A DNA stretch of 64,000 nt, from contig CAUYUJ010012625.1 in NCBI GenBank assembly GCA_963575745.1, forward strand, positions 389,273 to 453,272. Direction: 5' to 3'. The position numbers and the translations under genes are program-made. Positions 21,541 through 33,405 of the stretch are shown one piece after another. The notes beneath the pieces are model-generated. The model searched no databases. It worked only from the letters and a program-made list of their open reading frames with translations, and was not told where the DNA came from. Source of the DNA: Prorocentrum cordatum. Lineage: Eukaryota > Sar > Dinophyceae > Prorocentrales > Prorocentraceae. Numbering within the stretch: position 1 is the first letter of the stretch; each line of letters starts with the position of its first letter.

Positions 21541-22289
21541 AGAGCCAGACCAACCACTGGATTCGTGAGTCGGGGTAGTCATGGAAGTGAGCCGCTGCAG
21601 CCCGCGGAAGCCATTAACAGTGACCAGAGCACCGCAATGCAGCAACGTCCCCGGGCGGCGGCGGGAGTCTTGGATCTCCCGCGGGACTGGAGCGTAGCGA
21701 GTTCGTCCTGGCTCCGGCTTAGTGAAGTGAAGAATTTCGGGGTGCTTGCATGGCAAAAACCTTCACTTCACTAATCTGGGGCCCCTGGAACCCTAGGGCG
21801 TTTCAGGTCCCCTCGCTGTCTGGGTAGTCCAGGGGGCGCAGTGGCGGCTTACCAGAGGCCCTGTTCCCTAGCCTCACTTGCTCTCACCCGTGGTGCTCGA
21901 CGGCCGTCTCGGAGCTGTCTTGTGGCGGTCTGGGGCAATCCCGAAGCCTCTTGGAGCCGTCCCAAGGCCCCAAGGCGCCACCAATGGGGACCCCAAGAGA
22001 GCTCCCAGAGGGCCACGAAAGGCCTACAACAAATTGCACGTTCGCGCGAATTCTTTGTACCATTTAGGGGGGTCCCTCTTGGGGCCCTCGGGGAACGTTC
22101 TTGGGGCCCTCCGAGGGCCCACTGGGGCCCCGGGAAGGCCCCGAGAACGCTCCCAGAGGGCCCCAAGAATGCTCCAAGAGGGCCCTATGAGGACCCCCAG
22201 AAGTGACAAAAAATATTTGCATGAGGGTGCAACTTACTCGGCGCCTCTTGGGGCGCTCTTGGAGCCGTGCTGGGCGCCACTCGTGGACG

Positions 22290-22690
22290 ACATGGGCTGG
22301 GCGACGGCATGTGGACCCTGTCGCTTGGGCCATCGGGGGTGCTCCCCAATGGGGCCACGAAGCTTGTGAGCGTATGACGGAATGGGCTGGGCGGCGGCCT
22401 GTGGGCCCTGCCTGTGGGGCCGTCGGTGTAGCTCCCCGTGGGGCCACGAAGCGTGTGAAACGTATGCCGAAATATGCTGGGCGGCGGCCTGGGAAACCTG
22501 CCGCTGGGACCTTTTTTTGGTGGAGCTGCCTATAGGGGCACGAAATGTTTGAGGGTGTCATCAATGTGGCCTGGGCGACGGCATGTGGACCTTGCCGCCG
22601 GGACCTCCGATGAGCTCCTCATGGGGACACGAAGCGTCTGAGGGGCGTGCCGACATGGGCTGGGCGGCGCACTAAGGACCCTGCCGATGG
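22290..22690. repeat. Tandem repeat, about 92 bp, 4-5 units
   Basis: Units start ATGGGCTGGGCGRCGGCMTG and continue GGGCCACGAAGCKTGTGAG; starts are near 22290, 22383, 22474, 22567 and 22655. Confidence 0.85.
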
Positions 22691-23384
22691 GGCCTTCGGT
22701 GGAGCACCTCACAAGGCCACGTGACTTGCGGGGGATGTGGCGAAGCAGAGACGCGGGGGAACAAGGGGGGTGTTTTGATGATGTTGATGAGGATGGTGGT
22801 GGTATTGATGATGGAGACGGCGAGAATGCTGATGATGCTGATGATGATGGTGATGGCGACGATGACGATGGACGATGACGACGGAGACACGCGGAGAGCA
22901 GGGGCAGATACGCGAAGAGGGAGGACGAGGGAGGGGGCCGGAAGGAATGACGCGGGGCGGTGTCTCTTCAAAACGAAGAACCAACACTGCAATATGGTAG
23001 GAAATTTCTGGACGACCCCCCCCCGTGGCGCGGTCAATGTCCGCGACAGCATCGCTGGCACTACGAACGAAATGATCGAACTCTTCCTGCGACGTTACCC
23101 GCGGGGTGGATCAGCCAGGGATGGGGGTCGAAACCGCCCCAGCGCAAAGCAAATGTACAATCCTGAGAAACCCCAGCCCGCATCAACCGATCCGCAACAA
23201 GCACGCAAGCCTTTGACGACCCCAACGCACGTGACATCGCATAACGCGACGCGCCATCGAAAACGTTCGACGCGCGGCCTCGGAATGACATCGGGCTTCA
23301 TGGAACGTCGAATGGACAACATGAAAAACCGCCCTGTGGGCTCCGAGACCCAAAATTACTGATGTGAAGAATTTCGGCTCGTCG

Positions 23385-23924
23385 ACCCCATCACGCGTTC
23401 GCTGGCCAAAGAAAGGCGCAAGACTACGAGGCAACCCGCCTGGCCATCTGCGTCCACCAAGTCGACCCGCAATGCCCGCTATCGACTCGCTGAGTCCGCA
23501 GCTTTTGGGCGTCATGGATAAGCGGAGGCTTCGGGAGGGGAGGTCGTGCGCCACGTCGCCGGGAAGCACGTATTGAACCATCAAGCGATCCTGGATCCCT
23601 CCACCGCCTGATCCTCCACTGGGGGAACCTCCACCTCCTCCTGCTCCGCCAGATGGCCAGGCCGTCGCGGTCTCTCTATCCTCGCCGCCCCCATCAGGCT
23701 GAGCTCGCGAGCGAGAGAGCATAAGCCTTGCGCCGGACGTCGCGCGAGCTGCAGCACAAAAGAAACATGAGAACAATGGTGCAGGGCTGAGCTCGCGCGC
23801 GGGACAGTATGTAGATGCACATTTTTGTAAGTTAAAATGACCCATTGTGGGTGGTGGCGGTCCTGAGTCTCGCTGAAAGCTTTCAGGCGAAGGCCAGGCG
23901 ATGGGGATTTGCTCGCGTAGAAGA
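23385..23924. repeat. Macro-repeat unit 1: segment matched at 29871-30440
   Basis: CACGCGTTCGCTGGCCAAAG to GGTGGCGGTCCTGAGTCTCG is almost identical between units over more than 450 bp. The only long frames are in the shared repeat and no domain is recognised. Confidence 0.8.
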
Positions 23925-24600
23925 CTTGCACCATTCGGAGAAACACAAATCCTCTCCGACTCCTGCTGTTTCCTCTGTGAAACCCTCCCTGATTCCAAAA
24001 TCCTCGGCGACTCCTGCTTTTGCCGCTATAGAATCCTCCCCAACTCCGAAATCCTCCCCGACCTTTGCGTTTCCGCTGTCGGATCCTCCTTGCCGTTTTC
24101 TCCGTGAAATCCGCCCCAAGCTCTCAAATCTCCTCCAACTCATATCTGTTCCTCTCTAGAGCCCTCCCCACATTCCAAATCCTCCACAATTCATGTTTTT
24201 CCTCTGTAGGATCCTCCCCACCCCCAAATCCTCCCCAACTCCTGGTTTTTCCTCTGTCAATCCTCCCCAATGCCCAAATCCTTCCCAACTCCGGCTTGCT
24301 ACTCTGTAGAATCCCCCCAACTCCAAAAACCTTCCCAACTCTTGCTTTTCCCCTGACAAATCCTCCCCAACTCTAAAGTCCTCCTCCCCAACACTCGTTT
24401 TTGCCTCTGTAGAACCCCCACCAAGCCCCACGTCCTCCCCAACTCTTGCTTTTTCAGAATCCTCCCCAACTCCCAAATCTTCCCCAACTCGTGTTGCTCC
24501 CTCTGTCGAATCTTCCCCAATGCCCAAATCCTACCCAACCCCTGCTTTTTCCTTTTTCCCCACATCCAAAGTGGGGTTCTTGTTTTCTCGGGACACCCCC
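23925..24600. repeat. Minisatellite, about 45-bp pyrimidine-rich unit
   Basis: Diverged units of the form TCCTCCCCAACTCCTG, CTTTTCCTCTGTAGAA. About 14 units here and a comparable array at 30450-31060 in unit 2. Confidence 0.85.
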
Positions 24601-24676
24601 TCCCTTCTCACTCACACACTTTGACACTCACACACTCACACACTCACATCATCATAATAATCACCATAAGCAGCAA

Positions 24677-24728
<52 letters not shown>

Positions 24729-24736
24729 GTCATTAC

Positions 24737-24767
<31 letters not shown>

Positions 24768-24960
24768 GTCATCATCATCACCATTATCATCATCGACAGC
24801 ATCATTACCATCAACATCGTCGTCATCATCATCACCGCAGCATCACCACTTACACACTCGCACACACTCTCATTCTCCAACTCACTCACTCACTCCCTCA
24901 CAAATACTACTCATCACTAACTCACCCACTCACTCACAACTAACGTGCTTCCCTGTTTCC
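24601..24960. repeat. CACTCACA array and (ATC)n tract
   Basis: ACTCACACACTCACAC flanks a CAT/ATC triplet tract (24650-24835) that is much longer than its counterpart in unit 2 (31143-31250). Confidence 0.9.
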
Positions 24961-26600
24961 ACTCCGTTTCCTTCTGACGCCCTGTGTTCCTAACGTTCCT
25001 GTTCGCTTACTGATACAAGGTAAAGCGTGTGGCTTGCGAAGGTTTGTGCATTCCCTGTTGTCTCCCTCTGCTTCCCTCAGGTGTCTGCGGATTGTTTATT
25101 TCGTTGACGTTCGATTCCTATGCTACCATCTGGTTGTTCCGCGCGAAGTAAGTGCTGTGTTCCCATCGTCATGGGCACGTTTCCTCAATTTCCCCATGGT
25201 TCCGTACGGGAAAATAGATGCGGCAAGTAACCTCCAGAGGTTATGCTTTCCTTTGCTTCCTGTACTATATGAATCACGTAGTGTCCCTTGCTTGTGTACG
25301 GCGAATTTCTACCTATGCGCTTGCGACCGCCAGCGCTGCCGACAAAACACATGCTGGTTTTCCCATGGCGATGCACATTTGCGCAACTTGGTGTCCCCTA
25401 TGTCCTCCGTGTCCTTGTGTGTTCACAGGTGCTCCTATGATGTATGGTGTGTCCCTTGGATCCCCTCTGAGAAGGCAGCGGTGGTCACCTCCGAATGTTG
25501 ACGGTTTCCTTCTATGCCTTCAGTTGCCCTATGTTCCCCGATGGCGTCATACGGGAAGATCGAAGAAGCGATGTATGGAGGTGACTGTTTCATGTGCTTC
25601 CCAAGTTGTTATGTGCTGCCCTCTGTGTTGTTTAATTCGCTTCGTTCTGTGCTGGTCTTCCCTATTAAGCTCTACAGGGTAACATTTCCAGCATGGTTCC
25701 CCTCCTCTTGTCTCGCACGTTGTCCCTGGGTTTCCATATGTGTCCCTATGTTTCCCCATGCTTCCGCATGTGCGGCTACTCTTCCTCAGTGTGCCTAATG
25801 TTTCTCGATGCCCCCCCTTCTACACAAAGCAAGCCCAAAGCAGGAAGCACGAATTTCCAGATGTTAATGTTAGCATTCCAACCTCTGTCTCTCTCTACGC
25901 TTCTTTAGGTGTCCCTCCGTTTCGGCATGTGCTCCGCTGTGTCCGTGGGTTCCCCTCTGTCTCCCTGAGCCCTCCACCGCATAGAGAAAGTCCGGCCTGC
26001 AGAGGTTAATCTTCCGACCTTCCTGGTTATTTAAGTGTGTCGATGTCTCCTTCTGTTTGTCGCTGCCTCCTTCTGTCATGGCTGCCTGTCCTTCCTATGT
26101 TCGCCAATGTTTCCTCATGCTTGCCTCTTGTTAGTTCTGTTGGTACAAGATCCCTGTTCTTGGTCGTTGTTCCATCTTCCGTGTCTCTGTTTCACTCAGT
26201 CTGGAAAACATCCGAGGTATGGTACTCGAACCTCCTGACGTCAGTGCCGATCTCCCTATATCTCTTAGTTTCTCCATGTTTCGACTGGTCGCTATGTTGT
26301 TGTGCATTGCTGTGTTCCATCATGTCTGTTTATGTGTCTCTATGTTTGTGTCTCGATCCTTATGTTTGTCTCCATCTACCGCTGCATGGACACAAACCGA
26401 ATTATCTGTGTTGTAATGTTTCTCAATGCTCCCTCCTGTCTGTCAATGGCTCCTTATGTTTGTGTATGTCCCTTTGCTTGTATGTGTTCCCCTCTGTATG
26501 GAGACATTCCAAGGTAGGTATATCATTGATGATCTGTCTTGTCATGTTTCTCAATGTCTCCTTCTGTTTGTCTAAGTTGGCTTGTGCGTGTGTTTCTTTC
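24961..26600. repeat. Macro-repeat unit 1: T-rich segment matched at 31345-32850
   Basis: Landmarks TGATACAAGGTAAAGCGTGT, GCGATGCACATTTGCGCAAC and TCTGAGAAGGCAGCGGTGGT recur in order. Pyrimidine bias (TTTCCCTCTGT motif) keeps several + frames open; none shows a domain. Confidence 0.75.
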
Positions 26601-28616
26601 CATTTGTTTGTCCCTGCTTCCGTCTGTAGGGAGGAGTTCCGAGGTTAGGAAACTCGAACCTCCTGAGGTCAGCGTTGACCTCCCTATTCAAACTTTCTCT
26701 GTTGTGCCATGCTTCTCTCTGGTGTCTTCCATTTGTCTCTGTTTCCCTCAGATTCCCTATGTTTGTCTCTGTGTCCCTCTGTTACCTTCCATGTGTTTCC
26801 TTCTGCTTCTCCGTGTTCCCTTTTGTTTCCCTTTGTTTGCGCATGTTTTCTTTACTTCCTCATGCTCCCCCCTCGATTTCAATTTGCTTTTCTCAGTGTT
26901 CATACTTCTCCTACGCTTTGATTAATTATCCTCATTTGTACTCGGGTTTCCTCAGTTGTCCTTTGCTTTCTTAGGTGTTCCTCTGTTTTCCTCTTCTTGT
27001 CTCTGTTTCCCTCTGCTTTGGGAGGTTCCGAGGTAGGAAACCTCAACGTCCATAAGTGAGGGTTCCCTCTGTTTTTCTCTGCGTCCTTCCGTTTTCATCA
27101 GTGTTCCTCAATTGTCATCTGTTTTCCTGTTAGTTTCGCCTTTGTTCCCTTTGTCTTCTTATGTTTCTTTGTTTGTCTCTATTCCTTCTGCTCTGGGAGG
27201 TTCCGAAATAAGAAACCCTGACTTCCAGAAGTTCGGGTTTCCCTCCGTTTTCCTCTGTTCCCCTCCATCTTTCTCAGATTTCCTTTGTTTTCCTTTGTTT
27301 GTCTCTGTTTCCCTCTGTTTTGGGAGGTTCCGAAATGAGAAGCCTTAACCTCCGGAGGTTAGGGTTCCCTCCGTTTTCCCTCTGCTTTCTCTCTGTTTTC
27401 CAGTGTTTTCCAATCTTTTCCTGTTTCCTGTGTTTTCCTCTGTTTTCGGAAGTTCCAAAATAGGAAACCCTAACCTCCGGAGGTTGGGGCAACCTCTGTT
27501 TCACTTATGTGTTTTGTTTTCCTGCTCCCCGCTGTTTTCCCTTTGTTTCCCTCTGTTTGGGGAGGTTCCGAAATACGAAACCCTAACCTCCTGAGGTTAG
27601 GGTTCTGTCTGTGTTTCCTTTGTTTTTGAATGTGTTCCCTTTGTTTCTCTCTGTTTTCCCTATGCTTCTCTCTGTTTTCCCATGTTTTCCTCTGCTCCCC
27701 TTTGCTTCCCTCTGTTTGGGGAGGTTCCGAAATACGAAATCCTAACCTCCAGAGATTAGGGTTCCGTCTGTTGTCTCATGCTTTCCCATGTGCTCCCTCT
27801 GTGTTCCAATGTTTCCCCTTTCTTTCCCTATGGTTTCCTTTGTCTTCTTGTTGTTTCCCTGCTGTGTCCCTTTTGTTTCCCTCCGTCCCCCTGGTTCCCT
27901 GTGTTTTGGGAGGTTCCGAAATACGAACCTCCGGAGGTTAGGGTTCCGCCTGTTTGCCCTCTGTTTTGCTATGTCGTCCTCGTTTCTCCTATGTTTCCCA
28001 TTGGTTCCCTCTGTTTGTCGAAGTTCCGAAATACGAAATATTAACCTCCCGAAATTGGGTTCCCGTTTGTTCTTGTTCCGTTGCTTTCCATATGTTTTTT
28101 TGGGGCTTCCCAATGTTTTGCTTATGTTATCACATGTGTTCCTCTGTTTTCCTCAGTTCTCCCTGGGGGGGTCCAAAATACGAGACCTCCCGAAAGTTGG
28201 ATTCCACGTTTGTTTGGTATGATTTCCATGTTTTCCTGTTGTTTCCCTTTGTTTCCGCTATGTTTGAATTGTTTTCTCATGTTTTCCTTTGTTTCCCTCA
28301 ATTTCCGTATGTTTCCCTCTGTTTGGGGAGGTTCGGAAATACGAAACCCGAACCTCCAAAGATTAGGGTTCCGCTTGTTTTTGTCATGATTTCCCATTTT
28401 TTCCTCCTGTTTCCAATGTTTCCCGTTTCTTTCCCTATGTTTTCCTTTGGTTCCTTTTGTTTCCCAATTGTTTCCCTTTCGTTTCCACGCTTCCCCGTGT
28501 CTTCTCGACCCGCGAATCAAAAAGGCTTCCCTGTGTCCCCCTCTGGCTTGGAAAGTTCCGAAATACAAAACCCAAACCTCTGGAGGTTCGGGTCCGATTG
28601 CGTTCCGCCTGCTTTC
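26601..28616. repeat. AACCTCCGGAGGTT palindrome array, unit 1
   Basis: Units of about 110-160 bp pair a TTTCCCTCTGTTTGGGGAGG stretch with GTTCCGAAATACGAAACCC and a palindrome (best at 27347-27360, AACCTCCGGAGGTT). About twelve units are visible; the palindrome is better preserved than the spacers. Confidence 0.85.
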
Positions 28617-29140
28617 CGTATGGTTTCCGTCGCCGCCCGTCGCCGTCGCCGCCCGTCGCCGCCATCCCCGCACGTCGCCGCCCGTGCCGCCCGTCGCCGT
28701 CTCCGCATCGCATACAATGCACCGCACAGTGCGTTACGTAGGTTGCATCGAGTACATCGCACGACATAACTTGCAACGCGTAAGCTGCAAGCTGCATCAC
28801 AAAGGTTGCGTCAAATACACTGCACCACATGTATTGCACCACAATGGCTGCGTTACACAACTTGCATCTCGTACGCGGCGCCACGCATAAGTTGAACGAC
28901 GTAGGTTGCATCGCATACATTGCACCACGTATATTGCACCGCATGTTTTGCTTTTTGTAGGTTGCATCGCACGCATTGCACAACATACGTTTCGCCGCAC
29001 CGATTGCGCTACATGGGTTGTACCGCTGGCATTGGAGCACAGAATTGGCACCGCAATGACTGCATCACACAGGCTCACCGCATGCATCGCACCACATAGA
29101 TTGCATGACCAACGTTGCAACGCGTACATTGCACCACGTA
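28617..29140. repeat. Macro-repeat unit 2: TTGCATCGCATACA array
   Basis: Counterpart of 16600-17140, continuing without the 2.2-kb block into the next segment. Confidence 0.8.
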
Positions 29141-30449
29141 AAATTGACCGCATATATTGCATTACGTTCGTTGAATCGCATTCATTGCGCCACATTCATT
29201 GCACCGCACGGACTGCATTACATAGATTGTATCGCATAAGTTGCCCCACATAACTTGCACAGCGTTGATTGGAAGAATCTACGGTTGAGGGGTCCACGCT
29301 GGCTAACATATGCTTGAAGTGCATCAGCGCCCGACGCGCGCGCCTCGCACGGATCGGCATTTCCACAGAAAACCTTCGGCGCAGAACGTATCCGCATGTC
29401 TCACAAGGTCTCAGGTACCGCGAAACCCTCGGCGACCTGCGACCGCAGTGACCAGCCAAACGCGCGGCAAAAACGGCGACAGAACCAGGCCTTGGCCAGC
29501 GGCGAGGCGACAGCACGTGTTTTCCTGGCCCTCGTGGTCGACGTCCTAGTCGTCGCCGTCGTGGTCGTCGAACTCGTCGCTATCGCCATCAACGTCACCG
29601 TCGTCGTCGCTACCGTCAGGCGGAGCCTTAATCGTCGCCGTCGCCGTCCCCGTCGACCAAGCACGGCACGGCAGTACATACATTTCCCGTTGTGATGGTC
29701 AAGCATGGCACGGCGCGGGGCGGCGTGGCACATTACCCCCACTTTGGAAACCAACATAAACACGGTACGGCGCGTTAGTCGCAATTAGAGAGCAGAGCGC
29801 GACTCGGCACGCTTCAAGCACATGTGTCGCCCTTTGTGCCCAAGACCAGTCCATTTTGCATACAGTTGATACCCCATCACGCGTTCGCTGGCCAAAGAAA
29901 GGCGCAAGACTACGAGGCAACCCGCCTGGCCATCTGCGTCCACCAAGTCGACCCGCAATGCCCGCTATCGACTCGCTGAGTCCGCAGCTTTTGGGCGTCA
30001 TGGATAAGCGGAGGCTTCGGGAGGGGAGGTCGTGCGCCACGTCGCCGGGAAGCACGTATTGAACCCTCAAGCGATCCTGGATCCCTCCACCGCCTGATCC
30101 TCCACTGGGGGAACCTCCACCTCCTCCTGCTCCGCCAGATGGCCAGGCCGTCGCGGTCTCTCTGTCCTCGCCGCCCCAATCGGGCTGCGCTCGCGAGCGA
30201 GAGAGCATAAGCCTTGCGCCGGACGGCGCGCGAGCTGCAGCACTGGAAAAACATGAGAACAATGGTGCAGGGCTGAGCTCGCGCGCGGGACAATATGTAG
30301 ATGCACATTTTTGCAAGTTAGAATGACCCGTTGTGCGTGGTGGCGGTCCTGAGTCTCGCTGAAAGCTTTGAGGAGAAGGCCAGTCGATTGTGTAGAGGTC
30401 GCCTCAATGAGAGATGGGGATGTTACTCTCGTAGAAGACGTGCACCATT
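29141..30449. repeat. Macro-repeat unit 2: counterparts of 19380-20119 and 23385-23924 joined
   Basis: The two unit-1 segments are contiguous here, meeting at a single ACCCCAT (29871-29877). Confidence 0.8.
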
Positions 30450-31340
30450 CGGCGAAACACACATCCTCTCCGACTCCTGCTTTTTCCTATGTAAAACACG
30501 CCCTGATTCCAAAATCCTCCCCGCTTCCTGCTTTTGCCGCTATAGAATCCTCCTCAACTCCGATATCCTCCCCGACCCTTGCTTTACCGTTGTCGATTCC
30601 TCCTTGCCGTTTTCTGTAGAATCCGCCCCCGGCTCCCAAATCCCCCCCAACTCATATCTGTTCCTCTGTAGAGCCCTCCCCAAATCCCAAATCCTCCACA
30701 ATTCATGTTTTTCCTCTGTAGGATCCTCCCCAACTCCCAAATCCTCCCCAACTCCAGGTTGTTTCTCTGTCAATCCTCCCAAATCCTTCCCAACTCCGGC
30801 TTGCTACTCTGTAGAATCCCCTCAACTCCAAAAACCTTCCCAACTCTTGCTTTTCCCCTGTCGAATCCTCCCCAACTTTAAGTCCTCCTCCCCAACATTC
30901 GTTTTTGCCTCTGTAGAATCCCCACCAAGCACCAAGTCCTCCCCAACTCTCAAATCTCCCCAACTCCCAAATCTTGCCCAACTCGTGTTGTTCCCTCTGT
31001 CGAATCTTCCAGAATGCCCAAATCCTACCCAACTCCTGCTTTTCCCTGTTTCCCCACATCCAAAGTGGAGTTATTGTTTTCTCTGGACACCCCCTCACTT
31101 CTCACCCGCACACTTTGACACTCACACACTCAAACACTCACATCATCAGAATCATCATCATCATCAGCAGCAGCATCATCATCACCATCACCATTATCAG
31201 AATCGGCATCATCATTACCATCAACATCGTCATCACCATCACCGCAGCATCATCACTTACACACTCGCACACACTCTCATTCTGCAACTCACTCACTCAC
31301 AAGTGCTACTCATCACTAACTCCCCCACTCACTCACAACT
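30450..31340. repeat. Macro-repeat unit 2: 45-bp minisatellite and CACTCACA/ATC tract
   Basis: Counterpart of 23925-24960 with fewer ATC triplets (31143-31250). Confidence 0.8.
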
Positions 31341-33206
31341 AACATGTTTCCCTGTTTTCCACTCCGTTTCCTTATAATGCCCTGTGTTCCCGAGGATCCT
31401 GTTCGCTTACTGATACAAGGTAAAGCGTGTGGCTTGCGAAGGTTTGTGCATTCCCTGTTGTCTCCCGTCTCCCTCTGCTTCCCTCAGGTGTCCGTTGTTT
31501 GTTCATTTCGTTGACGTTCGATTCCTATGTTGCCATCTGGTTGTTCCACGCGAAGTAAGTGCTGTGCTCCCATCGTCATGGGCACTTTTCCTCAGTTTCC
31601 CTGCGGTTCCGTCCGGGAAAACAGAAGCGACAAGTAACCTCCAGAGGTTATAATTTTCTTTGTTTCCTGTCTCATATGAATCACGTAGTTCCCCTTGCTT
31701 GTGTACGGCGTAACTCTACTTATGCGCTTGCGACCGCCAGCGCTGCCGACAAAACACATGCCGGTTTTCCCATGGCGATGCACATGTGCGCAACTTGGTG
31801 TCCCCTATGTTCTCCGTGTCCTTGTGTGTTCACAGGTGCTCCTATGGGGCACGGTGTGTCCCTTGGGTCCCCTCTGAGAAGGCAGCGGTGGTCAACTCCG
31901 AATGTTGACGGTGTCCTTTTATACCTTCAGTTGCCCTATGTTCCCCGATGGCGTCATACGGGAAGATCGAAGAAGCAATGTCTCGAGGTGACTGTTTCAT
32001 GTGCTTCCCGAATTGTTATGTGCTGCCCTCTGTGTTGTTTAAGTTCGCTTCGCTCCGTGCTGGTCTCCCCTATTGAGCTCTACAGGGTAACATTTCCATT
32101 ATGGTTCCCCTCCTCTTGTCTCGCATGTTGTCCCTGGAGTTCCCATATGTGCCCCCATGTTTCCCCATGCTTCCGCATGTGCGGCATAGAGAAGGTCCGC
32201 CCTGCAGAGGTTAATATTCCGACCTTCCTGGTTATTTAAGTTTGTCGATGTCTCCTTCTGTTTGTCGCTGCCTCCTTCTGTCATGGCTGTCTTTCCTTCG
32301 TATGTTCGCCAGTGTTCCCTCATGCTTGCCTCTGGTTAGTTCTGTTGGTACACGATCCCTGTTCTTTGTCGTTGTTCCCTCTTCTCTGTCTCTGTGTCCC
32401 TCTGCCTGGAAAACATCCGAGGTATGGTACTCGAACCTCCTGACGTCAGTGTCGGTCTCCCTATATATCTTAGTGTCTCCATGTTTCTGCTGGTGTCTCT
32501 GTTCTGTTGTGCATTTCACTGTTCCATCATGTCTGTTTATGTGTCCATATGTTTGTGTCTCGATCCTTATGTTTGTCTCCGTTTCCCGCTGTATAGAGAC
32601 AAACCGAATTAGGGTTATCCTTTTACTCTCTGTTTTGGAATGTTTCTCAATGCTCCCTTCTGTCTGTCAATGGCTCCTTATGGTTGTGTATGTCCCTTTG
32701 CTTGTATGTGCTCCCCTCTGTATGGAGACATTCCAAGGTAGGTATATCATTGATTATCTGTTTTGTCATGTTTCTCAATGTCTCCTTCTGTCTGTCTACG
32801 TTTACTTGTGCGTGTGTCTTTCCAATTGTTTGTCCCTGCTTCCGTCTGTATGGAGGAGTTCCGAGGTCAGGAAACTCGGACCTCCTGAGGTCAGCGTTGA
32901 CCTCCCGGTTCAAGCTTCCTCTGGTGTGCCATGCTTCTCTCTGGTGTCTTCTATGTGTCTCTATTTCCCTATGATTGCCTCTGTTTCCTTCCATGTGTTT
33001 CCTTCTGCTTCCCTTTGTTCCCCTTTGTTTCCCCCTGTTTGCGCATGTGTTCTTTACTTCCTCATGTTCTCCCTTCGATTTCAATTTGTTTTTATCAGTT
33101 GTCATATTTCCCTACGCTTAGATTAATTATCCTCATTTGTACCCTTTGCTTTCTTAGGCGTTCCTCTGTTTTCCTCTTCTTGTCTCTGTTTCCGAGGTAG
33201 CAACCT
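31341..33206. repeat. Macro-repeat unit 2: T-rich segment
   Basis: Counterpart of 24961-27000. A stretch equivalent to about 25790-25985 is missing here. Confidence 0.75.
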
Positions 33207-33405
33207 GATGATGGTGATGATGATGCTGATGATGATGATGATGACGACGACGACGATGATGATGATGATGATGATGATAGGAGGAGGAGGAGGAGGAGGA
33301 GGAGGAGGAGGAGGAGGAGGAGGAGGAGGAGGAGGGAGGGGGAGGGGGAGGAGGAGGGGGAGGAGGAGGGAGGAGGAGGAGGAGGAGGAGGAGGAGGGGG
33401 GGGCA
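33207..33405. repeat. (GAT)n(GGA)n tract
   Basis: GATGATGATGAC triplets switch to GGA triplets; unit 1 has no GGA tract here. GGCGCTGTCTCTTCAAAACG follows at 33426, echoing 22955-22975. Confidence 0.9.

Larger units (their letters stand above)
20120..23384. mobile_element. 3.27-kb block inserted in macro-repeat unit 1, flanked by ACCCCAT
   Basis: The block is bounded by ACCCCAT at 20113-20119 and 23385-23391. Unit 2 has a single ACCCCAT (29871-29877) joining the same flanks. It holds regularly spaced hairpins (20438-21019), a CAACAAAACGACACC array (21262-21540) and a 92-bp tandem repeat (22290-22690), with no recognisable transposase. Insertion with target duplication in unit 1, or deletion through microhomology in unit 2, both fit. 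Confidence 0.65.

Noticed and set aside
25034-26648. + strand frames of 150-200 codons rich in Cys, Ser, Leu and Val, resembling membrane proteins
   Set aside because: They follow the TTTCCCTCTGT composition of the macro-repeat; frames break differently in the two units.
26601-28616. Evenly spaced palindromes considered as a CRISPR array
   Set aside because: Spacing is 110-160 bp, spacers are related to each other, the genome is eukaryotic and no cas gene is present.
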